From contig OY829328.1 of NCBI GenBank assembly GCA_963691655.1, forward strand, positions 28,601,890-28,665,889: DNA of 64,000 nucleotides, read 5' to 3'. Under the pieces are notes generated by a model. It was not told the DNA's origin and made no database searches. It was given only the letters and a program-made list of their open reading frames with translations. The stretch comes from Toxonevra muliebris (taxonomy: Eukaryota; Arthropoda; Insecta; Diptera; Pallopteridae). Of the stretch, positions 47,301 through 58,832 are shown piece by piece. The first letter of the stretch is position 1. Every line of letters starts with the position of its first letter. A program made the translations under genes and the position numbers.

Positions 47301-49203
47301 GTGTGGGGACCTCAACAAAAGAAAAAGATATGATTTTTGTAATACTCTGAAATCGATATTACATTTATGTTGTGCTCCTTCACCTTCAACTGATTCTCCT
47401 ATTGCTGTTACTACTTCTTCAATCTATTTTCTCGAAAAGAAAATAAAATGTCGAGAAATTTTCCAAAAAGTGTCAATAAGGTGTTGTTGCTGTTGATGCT
47501 GTAGTTGCTGCTTGACAAAAAAGGAAATACTATTTTGATATGTATAATCGTTTTGGCAGGCATTATTCTATACACTATGTATGTTTGTTCTTCTAACTAC
47601 TTATACGCATACATATATACATATGTATGGAGTAAAGGGCAATGTTATTTTGAGAACCCAAACTTTTTGTAAATATTTTTAAATCGTAATACAATGTAGC
47701 AAGTATGTATTTTAGTTTATATATTTATTGGTTTTGATATTTGTTTTGTAAAACCAAACACGCACCAAGAAATGTAATAAAAAATAACAGAGAAATAAAC
47801 TTGTGTATATAAATAGAAAATTATATTAAGCTTTGTGAAAATTGTGTGTTGTTTTATGCCTAAATATATGGTAGATTTTTGTTTGCTTTTATTACATAAA
47901 ACTTTGTGACAATTATTGTTTCATGCCTAAATATATGCTATACATTTTCTTTTTGTGCTTAATTCTTATCGATATAATAAACCAGTTTTCGTTTATTGAA
48001 ATCTGGCTAACTGTAGGAGGAAAATAGAAATCGAGTGACAACTTGAGTTTATGCTTCAATAACTTGTTAAAATTATTGATTTATAGAGTGGTAGAAAAGA
48101 AGCAAAAAAAAAAAATAGGTTCAAGAGATCAGGATGAGAAGGTATAGAAGAAGAAAATTACCTGTACGTAAATACTCATTACTATCATTACTATCGAATT
48201 GGATCGGTCATTTCGAAAAGGGCTCATCTAGAATTTTCAACTATTTTGTTTTTTTTCTTTTAAATAAGTTTTTGAAGGCGTAGATGCCACCTGTCTGGAT
48301 TTTTAATTGCTTCAAAAGTCAAGTGCTCAACTGGAGTCATTTTGAAAAGGTTTCATCACTTTTATATAATGATAGTCTTAAAAAAATTTCGAGAAATATT
48401 CAACTCGAAGAAACAACGAAATATTGTAGAAAAATAACATCGTTTTATATAACTACATACATACGTGGGTGCATAAAAAGATCCAGTGAGTAATTAAAAA
48501 TTTTATCAAAGCGCACTTTTAGGAGTATTTTTATTTTTTGTTCAAAAATTGAAAAACCAACTATAAATTAGTGCAACTAAAGCCACAATTTCTTCAAAAA
48601 CACAAAGGAGAGAAAGAAATTAACACTTTTGCTGTAAATGACAATGAAAACGGCAGACAAACAAACAAGCAAACTTCTATAGCGAATTTGTAAAACCAAA
48701 CTACAATTTACAAATCACCCATGATCACACCGCAGGCATAGTGAAGAGAAACCAACAGTTCAGATCTATCTCTTTTAGTATTTCAAAAGCGTTAAAACAC
48801 TTGAATTATTCTTAGCTCCAGCATAGTTGGATAATACTATTTACCATTTTTGAATATAGACGACAGACAGTATATGCATGTGTGTGTGTATGTTTGAATA
48901 CACATTTGCGTGCACCACATTATACAATCTCTTATGTCCAGTTCACAGGACATACGACGCCGTATTTGTATGCGCAATACTTAGACAAGAAGCTGAGTTC
49001 AGTTGGAAATTGTATTTATAACAACAACAAAAAAGCAAGCCCAAGCTATTGTCGTCATTATCATGGCCTGGCCTAGCATAGTGGTAGCTGCCATTGTCAG
49101 CGTTATTGTACATAAATTGTTTGTTGTTTTTATAGTAGAGTTCAGTGCCTGCATGTGTAAATCTTTTGGGAACAAATTGCATTCAAATACGTATATATGT
49201 ATG
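44301..49203. other. Non-coding, simple-repeat-rich stretch
   Basis: About 4.9 kb with many CA/TG and ACATACAT-type runs (46545-46585, 47210-47310), A runs and no recognisable gene. Motifs related to the Su(Hw)-like consensus occur at 45326-45342 (minus, 13 of 17), 45766-45782 (plus, 13 of 17), 46288 (listed) and 47923-47940 (minus, about 13 of 17). Reading frames of 60-81 codons translate the repeats. Confidence 0.5.
46288..46304 (+). promoter_or_regulatory. Su(Hw)-like motif
   Basis: TTGCATATTTTTAGACA, 14 of 17. Confidence 0.45.
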
Positions 49204-49327
49204 CACTAACGAATCCAGATATTGCGGAAGAAGAGGAGGGGGGGGGGGAGAGAGGGGGTGTAGGGGTTTAATATTTTCTTCTTTGCGGGGGTTTAACCCC
49301 AAAACTCTTCTCTTGGATCTGCTAGTG
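49204..49327. mobile_element. Short inverted-repeat element (124 bp)
   Basis: Starts CACTAACGAATCCAGA and ends with the complement of CACTAGCAGATCCAAGA. Both outer flanks are TATG (49200-49203 and 49328-49331), a possible 4-bp target duplication. The interior has a G-rich tract near 49234-49265. Its GATC(T/C)GCTAGT end also resembles the end of the 431-bp unit near 19130 and 19560. Confidence 0.5.
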
Positions 49328-50186
49328 TATGCATGAAAAAAAAACTTTCTAATCGTTGGTCATACAATAGTAGTGCTCAGTTTAGTGCCTACAATTGCAA
49401 AACCTAAAAAGAACAACTGCTCGCCTTTGTACCATCGGATCTCATTGCATTATCTCCACATCGTCCCACTGCTAGTAAATCTAGTAAAATTGTATTTTAG
49501 CAACCGTTTATACCTCGTCGGATAGCCGTATAGGAGCTTAGGGTCGAGTAATCGTCGTTATTTTTGTTATTGTTCATTTGCTGTACTATGAAAAACCAAA
49601 GGGACAGGCCGTGCTATAAAAATGTCCTGTTTGTTTATTTGCATGTGTGTAAGAAGCCTATGCTCCTTCTTTGTATCCACCCACTGTAGTGTGCTTGTGC
49701 ATGTGTGTGGTGTTGACATGAACATATAGAACAATGACATTCATTTAACATACGCTCCCACATACATATCTATGTACATGCTACGCATATGTATATCCAT
49801 TGGGTATTATTTTGTTGTATTTTGTTGTTGATTGTGATTATAGGAAATGCTGTTTTAATTTACACTTTTTCTCATTTGAGAAACCCATTTGTTCTTTTTA
49901 TTCTATGTTTTTGTTTTTATTTCTATTGTTGTTCACACACTTTAAATTTCATTTAGAAAAGCAATACGACCATATTTATTTTGATAACGAGTTTACAGTT
50001 ATACTTGGAATCCTGCATAAGTTATGGTGTGTCTGAGTGGAATATGCGTGAGTCTTGCCTAGTACAATAATCTGGATTTTGTATTAAATTTTAGCGTTAA
50101 TTATAATGAAAACTATACATTGTATTAATAGTTTATTGTTGGAGTACATGTGCATGTGCTCTGAAGAACAATCAATCTGTTTCGGC
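49328..50186. other. Non-coding stretch
   Basis: AT-rich DNA with TTG-type and CATATGTA-type simple sequence. A 78-codon frame at 49800-50036 is unrecognised and hydrophobic through T-rich codons. Nothing else is seen. Confidence 0.45.
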
Positions 50187-50305
50187 CAGGGCTTTGGAGC
50201 GGAGCATGGAGCTGGAGCAAAGAGCTGTGGAGCACTCTGTTTTGACCGGAGCTAGAGCTGTAGCTGGAGCAAAGAAAATCCGGTCCGCTGCTCCGATTCC
50301 AAATT
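50187..50305. mobile_element. GGAGC-rich hAT-like fragment
   Basis: Begins near CAGGGCTTTGGAGCGGAGC and carries repeated GGAGC(T) units (GGAGCTGGAGC, GTGGAGC, GGAGCTAGAGC), ending near GCTGCTCCGATTCC. GGAGC-rich arrays after a CAGGGCTTTGGAG end are seen in some insect hAT-type elements; this is from memory and tentative. A clean second terminus and target duplication are not visible. Confidence 0.45.
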
Positions 50306-50561
50306 TTTCCAACTATTGTTGCTTGACATTATATTTGAAAACTTGCACACTATTACAATTACAGGCAATGAAGTTTTCCCATTACTATCTCCATTGATCA
50401 ATGCAAATGGCAATGCTGAGTTCAAATCAATTTTAATGAATTAGTATTAAAATAAATTCATTACATTTATTGATTAATTACAAATTCATTGCAAGGGATT
50501 TCAACTGAGTAGTGCCATTTCCATTGCAATAATGAAATGTACAATTTTAATAACAATAGCC

Positions 50562-50694
50562 CTATTCACAATTTCGTGCAAATGGTCTTGCATCATTGCA
50601 AATGCAAAATAGTTCTGCTATCACAATAACAAATATATGCGATATGCAATAAAAATTTGCATTTGCAATGATGCAAGACCGTTTATCGTGAATA
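50562..50694. mobile_element. Hairpin MITE
   Basis: A 25-base perfect inverted repeat (50584-50608 and 50656-50680, beginning GGTCTTGCATCATTGC) extends outward with weaker pairing to CTATTCACAATTTCG on the left and the complement of TATTCACGATAA on the right. Total length is about 133 bp and the loop is AT-rich. The form is that of a foldback-type MITE. The related word CATTTGCAATG also appears in the preceding 200 bp. Confidence 0.7.
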
Positions 50695-51596
50695 TCGGGG
50701 GATATTTTCTCTTAATGCTTGATTGTAAATATGAAGTCAGTTTAACCAAATGGAGTCTGCACACCTATTCAATAAATTTTTCATCTTTCAAGGTGAAAAT
50801 TTGCAAAGAAAATTTATTCAAAAAGTGTTAAGAAACATACCGACAAATTTCCGAAAGTGCTTAATACTTGTATGTAGACCTTATTCTCTACAATTATATC
50901 AAAAAATGTTAATAACACTTTTGATTGAATTAACGTATTGAAAGTTTGTACAGTAGTTGAACCGGAATATTACCTGAAAAGAGAAAGAAATAAGAAACTA
51001 TTAATAACAGATCAAATATGTAAAGTATATAACTAAAGTAACTGGCTTGAGTGCTCAAAATAATAAATTTGAATGAAAAACTTATTTGAATGAAAGTAAA
51101 AAAAATTCTTCAAAACTACCTTACCTCAAGTGTTATTTTAAAAACTATTTATATTAAATAAGACGGATTTGAATTTCATTTCAACATAACACTAAGACGG
51201 TTACAGGTATAAATATTCGATGATTTGGACTCCGCCCATGAACTTCAGATATTGTGTTGATTATTTCATTATTATTACTACAAGTCAAATTGCCATAGCC
51301 TAGTACTTAGTTATTGAAGTAGACGTGGCAGTCCACGCAGGGTGCCCGGGATTAATGTTCGGCACAGTCAAAAATCAAAAATTGAAAATTGAATTTTTTC
51401 TTCACGCCTCCACTTCAATGGCAAACTTTTAAGAGTAAAAATTGCATAAGAAAAGCATTTTAAATTTTTAATTCCGTTGCGGGCAAAATTTGGGACTACA
51501 AATTTTGCCTTCATAGTATTTTGCAGCGAAACTTGAAGTAAATCCGCACAAGATATTCAGACACCATTGTGTTTAATTGCATGTCTTATGGCCAGC
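50695..51596. other. Non-coding AT-rich stretch
   Basis: No gene recognised. At 51329-51362 a GC-richer segment containing CAGGGTGCCCGGGATTAATG could be a decayed transposon end, but no partner was found. Confidence 0.4.
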
Positions 51597-51745
51597 TTTT
51601 TTTTTTTTTTTTTTTTTTTTAACGAACGAATCCCAGCGGACCCACTTACCCGCCCACCCGACCGAGGGGCACATCCGCAAAGCGAACGGATCGGTGACCG
51701 AAACAGAAACAGCCCGGACTGCCTGTGTAACGCAACTCGTGAATG
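51597..51745 (-). mobile_element. Inverted LINE 3' fragment with poly(A)
   Basis: On the minus strand a GC-rich segment (containing CAGTCCGGGCTG, CGGTCACCGATCCG and CCGCTGGGATTCGTTCG) ends in a run of about 24 A (51620-51597). The same series of words ends the LINE at 54205-54328 on the plus strand. This is a 5'-truncated copy of the same 3' end in opposite orientation. It could also be a SINE that borrows that tail. Confidence 0.7.
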
Positions 51746-52264
51746 GGTGAAGTAATATATCCCAATGGTTTTCAAACAGCTACAGATTAGGATCATCAGC
51801 TGTTTAAACATTTAAGGAATTTAATAAAAATAAAATGCCGAACTAAAGCTAAAACAATCCTAGATTGGTCACACCTGAACTAAGAATTAGACGCCAAAAT
51901 CAGCTGTGTGGGGAAGAAGTGGAGCGAAGCTAAATGATGTGTTTTCCAAATGATTTGAAGACATTTATTGTGCCCCTATATTCCATAAAGGAATAAAAGT
52001 AATAATAGAAAAATACTCAAAACAAAAATATTAATCTGAAATTAAATAAATCAAAATGTTTACCCAAAATATGTAAAACATTTTTTTTTATGCAGATACC
52101 TTTTAATTTTAAACTAAAAATTACATTCGACTAAAAAAAAGATATTTGAAAAATAACCTTAAAAAAAAAAATTAAAGTGGATTAAATTTAAATTTCAATA
52201 TGATTTAAATAGGTATAAAAATATTTAAATTTCAAACGGAATCTACGAAATCAATTAAAATGTT

Positions 52265-52281
52265 AGCCCAAGAGTATGCAA
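52265..52281 (-). promoter_or_regulatory. Su(Hw)-like motif
   Basis: Minus strand TTGCATACTCTTGGGCT, 14 of 17. It lies about 40 bp before the visible start of the LINE ORF2. Confidence 0.5.
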
Positions 52282-52304
52282 TACATACATTTTATTTATT
52301 TTCT

Positions 52305-54328
52305 TTCATCCGGTAGACCGGTGTGGTCTACTAAAGAGCTACAGAGAGTGAAAAATCTGAAAAGCCGCTCTTTCAAGGTTTTGAAGAAATCAGGAAATTC
52401 AGTAGACTACGTTCTTTTCTTAGAAATAAATATCACACTTTAAACCGTAAATGTTATAATGATTACATAAATAAACTTAAAATAGAAATTCGTAGTAATT
52501 CTAAGGCTTTTTATGATTTTGTGAATATTAAACGTAAAAATATTGAATTTCCTTCATCTATGAAATGGAAGGATTATGTGTCTAACGCTAACTCTTCAAT
52601 TTCAAATTTTTCTGCTGAATTTTTTATGACCACTTATTCCAATGAATCATACGACAGTAGTAAGGTTTACTCTTACCCTGTTACATCATTAACCACTATC
52701 AACATGCCATCTATTGATCCGGAGAACGTATTATACCATTTGAATTCTTTAAAAACATCTTTTTTACCTGAGATTTTTAATATATCACTAAAAATTTGGC
52801 TACTTTCCAGCTTGTTGGAAAGAATCCTATTTAATTCCTCTTCACAAATGTGGTTCGAAAGCTGAAGTGTCAAATTATCGGGGTATAGCTAAATTAAGTG
52901 CTACACCTAAACTTTTTGAAGCTATAATTACTGACCAACTAGCTTTCTCTTTTAAATCGGCTATTTCTCTAAATCAGCACGGTTTTTTGCAGGGGAAATC
53001 TACTGTAACAAACCTCCAGAATTTTTTAACTTCTGTGATAAAGGAGTTTTCTGAGGGGCTTCAAACGGACGTAATTTACACCAACTTTAGTAAAGCTTTT
53101 GACAAAGTGAATCATTAACTTTTAATTAATAAACTTGACCGAACTGGCTTTCCAAAAGTCCTTATTGACTGGATCAAATTCTATTAATACAACCGAAGAC
53201 AAAAGGTTATTTTCACGGACGCAATTTCTCAGAATATTGAAGTTACCTCTGGAGTTCCCCAAGGTAGCCATCTGGGACCTATTCTCTTTTTACTCTTCAT
53301 AAATGATCTTCCATCTACTATTCCATATTCTAAGATTTTGATGTTTGCGGATGACGTTAAGCTTTTTATTACACATTATTCACCGGCAATTCAAGATTTA
53401 ATACAGTATGTCTTAACTTCTCTTTCTAGCTGGTGTTCTGTAAACCTGATGACCATAAAACTTGACAAATGTAAGTTTATGGTTTTTTCGCGAAGGGAAG
53501 GAAACTACAGTATTGGTACTATGTCTCTAGCTAGAGTGTTTATTTGCATTGATCTTGGAGTAACTATGGACCCAAAACTTCGTTTTAATTTGCATATAAA
53601 TACTTGTATAAATAAGGCAAAAGGAGTTCTTGGTTTTATAAATCGGTGGTCTAAGGAAATCAATGATCCTTTTATAACTAAAACTTTGTTTACTTCACTA
53701 GTTGGACCTAACTTGGAATATGCTTCAAATGTTTGGTGTCGACAATACAAATGTTACATAGATAAGTTAGAGTCTGTTTAAAAACAGTTTCTTTTGTTTG
53801 AACTAGAACCCCTTGACAAATCTTTCTCCTTACAAAGATCGCTTAAAATTAATTGATTTGCCTTCACTTGAAAGTAGAAGAGTCATGTTGAACGTTTGTT
53901 TTACGTTCAAATTATTAAATGGATTGAACGTTTCTCCATTTCTATTATATGAAATAAGCATAAATATTCCTAATCGCGTTTCCAGAAACTTCATACCTAT
54001 CAAGTTAAGCATATGCAAAACAAATTATGCACTTTTTGACATTTTAACCTTTATATGTTAGTAGATTTTTGTACTCCTCTTTATATTATTAAAAAATCTG
54101 TTCTATCTCACTTAAATTAGTAATATATTTTTAATGCAGCTGTTGATAAGCAAAATCTTTAGCTGTTTTTGACGATCTCAATCGCGCTTCATACCATCTT
54201 GTTCGTTTAACGCAACGCAGTCCGGACTGGTTGTTTCGGTCACTGATCCGTGCGGTCACGTATGCGCCCAACAGTCCTACTGGGCGGGAGGAGGGTCCGC
54301 CGGGATTCGTCGTTTTAAAAAAAAAAAA
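52305..54328 (+). pseudogene. Non-LTR retrotransposon (LINE), degenerate ORF2 and 3' end
   Basis: A 5'-truncated ORF2 enters with WSTKELQRVKN-like and YNDYINKLKIEIRSNSKAF segments. It continues through SNYRGIAKLSATPKLFEAII, QHGFLQGKSTVTNL, YTNFSKAFDKVNH, TSGVPQGSHLGPILF, FADDVKLF (catalytic, 53343-53366) and SSWCSVNLM..KLDKCKFMVFS, to LEYASNVW near 53740. This is the full order of LINE reverse transcriptase blocks. A frameshift near 52800, in-frame stops at about 53116 and 53185 and a shift after 53781 inactivate it. A GC-richer 3' region and poly(A) (54317-54328) close it. Endonuclease and ORF1 are missing. The clade is not resolved. Confidence 0.88.
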
Positions 54329-55890
54329 GTTGTGAGCAAAAAATTCCAAAGTATTTTATGTTAAACGTTCTTCGGTTTTAAGTCAAGCATGTTTTGCGTC
54401 AGAGTTATTTATGTCGGATATATTGTATTAGATTTGTTTTCCACGAACTTCATAAATAGATATTAATTTCTAACTATTTTGATTACATTCCAAATTGAGT
54501 TAGCAAAGCAAAAATGGAAAATGACAAATGGATTCGTCGAAGCTACAAAAAAATTTAACCAGAAGCAATGTTTCCAAAATTGGTTTCAATGAAACTGCAC
54601 ACAGTGTGAGAATATATTTGGTAGATAAGTATAAACTTTACAATAGGTTCATTGAGACTAATAGGCGTATAATATCCTCCGATAACTCTCAACTCTTAGC
54701 TTTTTTCTCAGAACTAAAATAAGGGAATCATGACATATGTAACTGAGCTACATGCCGCTTCTAAATGTTTGTCAAATGAATGAGTAAAATTTCCTTACAA
54801 CTTCCTGGAACTCTCAATAATATGGCTTACCCATTATCACAACCCCATTCATCATAAAAAGAAAAAATTCCAAAATTTGCTTTAAATTCTTAATTTGGTT
54901 TTAATTTTACATAAAATCTTTTAAAATAAAATACTTCCTCATAACAAATTTCCACTCTAATACACCAACGCATACACTGAGAATAAACCATTCACACACA
55001 AATACATAGGCATGCGTTTATCTATTGCCATATTCTTAATCCACTTTCATCATAAAAATGTTGACAATCTCATTCTACATATGTAACAATCACATAAACA
55101 TAATGTAAATAGTACATTACAATTGACTCAAACTTTTGTTCTACTCATACCTGCCACTCCTTTACTTAGTTGCATACCTATTTACATATATGTATATATG
55201 TTAACGAGCTATGTACGTTGAGATTTCATTATTTTTTTTAATCAGACAAATGTTTTATATAGCAATTGCATATGATTGAGATGTATGCAAAAGTGAAACC
55301 CAACAAATGCGTGCGATTCTTTTTTTCTGTACAGCTTATTGTGACAGTTTTGTACTGTCACCAACAAACAACAACAAGAAAGTATCGTCACAACAAAGAG
55401 ACATAGCAGCCGTAATTTAAAGTGGAAAAGAAAAAAAAATGAAATAGAAAATCAAATGTCATTGCACTACACTTGCCTATCTGCGGATGTATGTATTTAT
55501 GCATTTTGCAGTAATGGAAGATAGAGCAAAAATGGAAAAATCTAATTCCGTCTAATATGCTAAAAGTCGTTGTCAGTTCATACACATATATGTGTACAGC
55601 GAAATTTAAGATCAAGTGTTTAATCAAGTGATACTTAAAGCAAGCAGATTCACACATGTTTCTTTCCTGAACGTTACAGCTTTTATAAAAATCTTGCAAA
55701 CACATATGCTAGTAAGATACATGATAGATATGTACATATATTTCCATTCAAATTAAGTAAATGTGAAAATCACTGTTGCTAACTTAGCATAAGAGCCTAA
55801 AAATAGGCTACAGATAATTGATTTGTATCGATTTTGAATAGATTGAAGTAAAAAAAAATTGTTTAATTGAAAAGTAACAGTAAGAAAAGT
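54329..55890. other. Non-coding AT-rich stretch
   Basis: No gene assigned. A 64-codon frame (54528-54722) with ordinary composition has no recognisable domain and no splice or promoter context. TTGCATACC at 55169 is a core match to the Su(Hw)-like motif without the 3' half. Confidence 0.45.
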
Positions 55891-55894
55891 TAAT

Positions 55895-56410
55895 ATGTTA
55901 CCGTCAATGGAGAGCGCTATCGTGTTATGTTGGAAGATTATTTTTGGCCAGAATTGGATGAACTTGACATCAACGATATGTAGTTTTAAAAAGACGGTGC
56001 CAATAGCCACACAGCATGCGTCACAATCGATTTATTGAAAGGCAAATTCGGTGAACGTGTTATCTCGAGAAATGGTCCGGTGGAATGGCCGCCTCGTTCA
56101 TGCGATCTAACGCCATTGGATTTCTTTTTATGGGGCTATAACAAGTCACTGGTCTATGCCAACAAGCCAGCAACTTTAGACGAGCTCAAAGACAATATCA
56201 GACGCGAAATTGCCAACGTTCCGGTCGAAATGTGTGCGAGAGTGGTGGAAAATTGGGTCCAAAGAATCGATCACTGTAAACTGGCTCGTGGTGGTCATAT
56301 GACCGAAATCGAATTTCATTCATAAAATGTAATGCTTGGTCCAATAATTTGAACTCAATATCTCAAAAAATTTTGTGTTTTATTAATAGATAAAATTGTT
56401 ATGTCCTTAA
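55895..56410 (+). pseudogene. mariner-type transposase C-terminal half
   Basis: The plus strand encodes VTVNGERYRVMLEDYFWPEL, then a block ending KDGANSHTA around the second catalytic Asp, and then an open run of 96 codons (56035-56325) with WPPRSCDLTPLDFFLWGY and RREIANVPVEM and ending GGHMTEIEF. This is the C-terminal half of an IS630/Tc1/mariner transposase. Two stops lie at about 55979 and 55985, just before the KDGA block, and the N-terminal half is missing. The copy is better preserved than the one near 44 kb and has a different LTPLDFFLWGY context, so the two are related but not the same family copy. Confidence 0.85.
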
Positions 56411-58832
56411 TGGAAATCCCTTTATATCATAATCTGCAGACTACTTAAGTTATTGTCATATATTTTTGGGTAGATGATCTAAGAGAGACTTGGGAATGAG
56501 ACACCTTCGGCCACCCATCCTGAGCAAGCTATACTGACCAAGTCACCAAAAGGCTGAAGATTAAGAAAAATAAAACAATTTTTAAACTAAATAAGGAAAT
56601 TATTATTACTACTCTGCCATAAATTTATTATTATTTTATTATTTTTATTTGAAGGATGGGACGACCCGTTAGTCAGACACTATGACCTATAAAATCTATT
56701 ATACCAAAGTCCCAAGTTATGAATAAAGAATTTTTGTGAAATTTATGAAATGTGCAGCATGGGGGAACACATATTTCAGTTATTCTTAATTTGAATTAAC
56801 CAGTTTCTAGATAATATATTGATATTTTAAATTTAGCTTTACTTCTCTAGTGGCATTAAAGCTTGCTTCCATATGCATTCATTTTTTGCATACAATCACT
56901 TAAATTCAATATTAAACACACAACGATCCACAAAGTTTCAACTTGCAACAGAGCGATTTGTATATATTCTACATATATTTTGCCACTGCAAAACTTTACA
57001 AAGCCGATTATGTTGCTGTATTAAAATCGTTATATTACCTGCAAGCACATAGCACATGCATGCAACGAAAGCAATAACTAGTTGGGAAACATACAATAAT
57101 AAAGAGTCTACTTTTAGGTGTATGTGTGACTGTTTAAATTTTAACAATATCAAAATCTAGTCTGAAATGTCCAAACGAAATGCTATGATGTTATGTAATG
57201 CTTGAGCATTTGTTATATGAATGCAAAACTTTTTCAATTTTTATTTGAGCGCCTAAAAGTATACGTATGCACACACTTAATTATTTAATCAATAATTTGT
57301 AGTTTGTGATGCTTTGTTAACTTTCACATTAAATTTATTTTAAAATTTTTTTCCGTTTTATTTTTTGTTTTTTTTTTTTTTGATGTCTCAAATTAAATAT
57401 TAAAAATGAAAATTGATGTTTTTTCGCTATCATCAAACAATGTAAAATTTATGTGAAATTGAACAATAACAATAAGTGGAGAAAAGGGTAAACAACAACA
57501 TGAACTTGAGCGTGCCTGCACTAACCACATTGTGCCACACATTTTCAATGTAAAATTCCGAATCACAATGCAGCTCAATTTCTGTTCTGTACTTTTTTTT
57601 TTGTAAGTTGAGTAGTCATTTGAACGGAGTGAGTTCGTTGGTATGTCCATCCATTCATCAGCCCGTTTTACATGGAAAATACAACAAAATTATCAGTGCA
57701 TATTCACGGGATCACATATTTGTTGAGAACTCAATAGGAGAGCGGGAAGAATAGGAGGATGAGTTGAAATTTTTTCACATGCTTCGTTTTATTTTTTTTA
57801 TTTCTTTTCGCCAACATTTTCACTTGTGCAAAGGTTGTATATGAGAAGACTGAGGTTGAGAATGTAGATGGATACATTTTATTGAAGCGACACTCGTTTT
57901 CAAGCACATATATAGGTATGTACTCATGTGAGTAGTCATATATGTATGTGTGAATGTAGGCACATGGATACGGCTGACCGAATCGGTCAATTTGAAACCA
58001 CAAATGTTCGAATGCTTCGTTAGTTACTCACATATGCTCATACATACAAACTGACTAGTACCTTTAACATATATGTATGATTAGAGTAGTGTAGAAATGA
58101 GCCGCAGTAGAGGCATTCAATTGGTCGTCCCCTAGAAATTCAAATATACTGCAACAGTACCACAGAGTAAAGTGCAAAAAATTTATAAAAACAAATGCAA
58201 ACAAAACAAAAACAACCAGCTGAATATTGCAATGTTGATTTGACCTCATAGTGTGCCACAAATATGTGTTATGCAATTGCTACCTGCCGAGACAAATTTT
58301 TAACAGATGTTGCTAGTTGCACGTAGGCAGGCAGACATAAACATGTATGTATGTAGGTATATGTGCACAGTCACATGAACAGAGGTAAAAGGAAATGCAT
58401 ACAATATTTATGCATGTATTTTCGTTTTATGCTTCATTTTTGTTGTATAGTTTTGGGTGCTTTTTTAGGATTCATTTTCAATTGGTGCAACGAGAAATAG
58501 AGAAAAATTTATTATTTGAAATGTAACCAAAAAAAAAAGAAAACCTTAATTAAATTTATATTCCAAAATGATTAAATATTTTTGAGAAACTTAAAAGTTG
58601 TAAAGTAAAATACTTAGAATTTATTAAATTGGATCATGGATTATTATAATTACTGAGACGCTCTTGTAAAAGCTGGAACTAAAATAGTTGGGAAAAATGT
58701 TGAAAAGAAATTTCATCTTGAATATTGAATAACGCTCGCTTAGCTTATATCGGTACTTTTGTGAGGCATATATATTATAATGTGAGAGAAATTCTTTGAA
58801 ATAAGTTAAAGCAGTTATATAGATAGAAGGCT
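56411..58832. other. Non-coding stretch
   Basis: AT-rich with ACATATGTATG-type simple repeats (57905-57955, 58325-58360) and A runs. No gene, RNA gene or transposon was recognised apart from Su(Hw)-like motifs at 57250 and, weaker, at 57104-57120. Confidence 0.5.
57250..57266 (-). promoter_or_regulatory. Su(Hw)-like motif
   Basis: Minus strand ACGTATACTTTTAGGCG, 14 of 17; the 3' 13 bases are perfect and continue CTC. Confidence 0.55.

Noticed and set aside
54528..54722. 64-codon frame beginning MDSSKLQKN
   Set aside because: Composition is protein-like, but there is no homologue that I recognise, no splice or promoter signal, and it lies between transposon remnants.
12305..57266. ACTTTTAGG motifs as cryptic 3' splice sites or recursive splice sites
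   Set aside because: The conserved part extends well upstream (TTGCATAC), occurs equally on both strands, and lacks the AG/GTAAGT junction of recursive sites.
12305..57266. The recurring motif as a CTCF site
   Set aside because: CTCF sites are GC-rich (CCACnAGGGGGCGC type); this motif is AT-rich with a TTGCATAC core.
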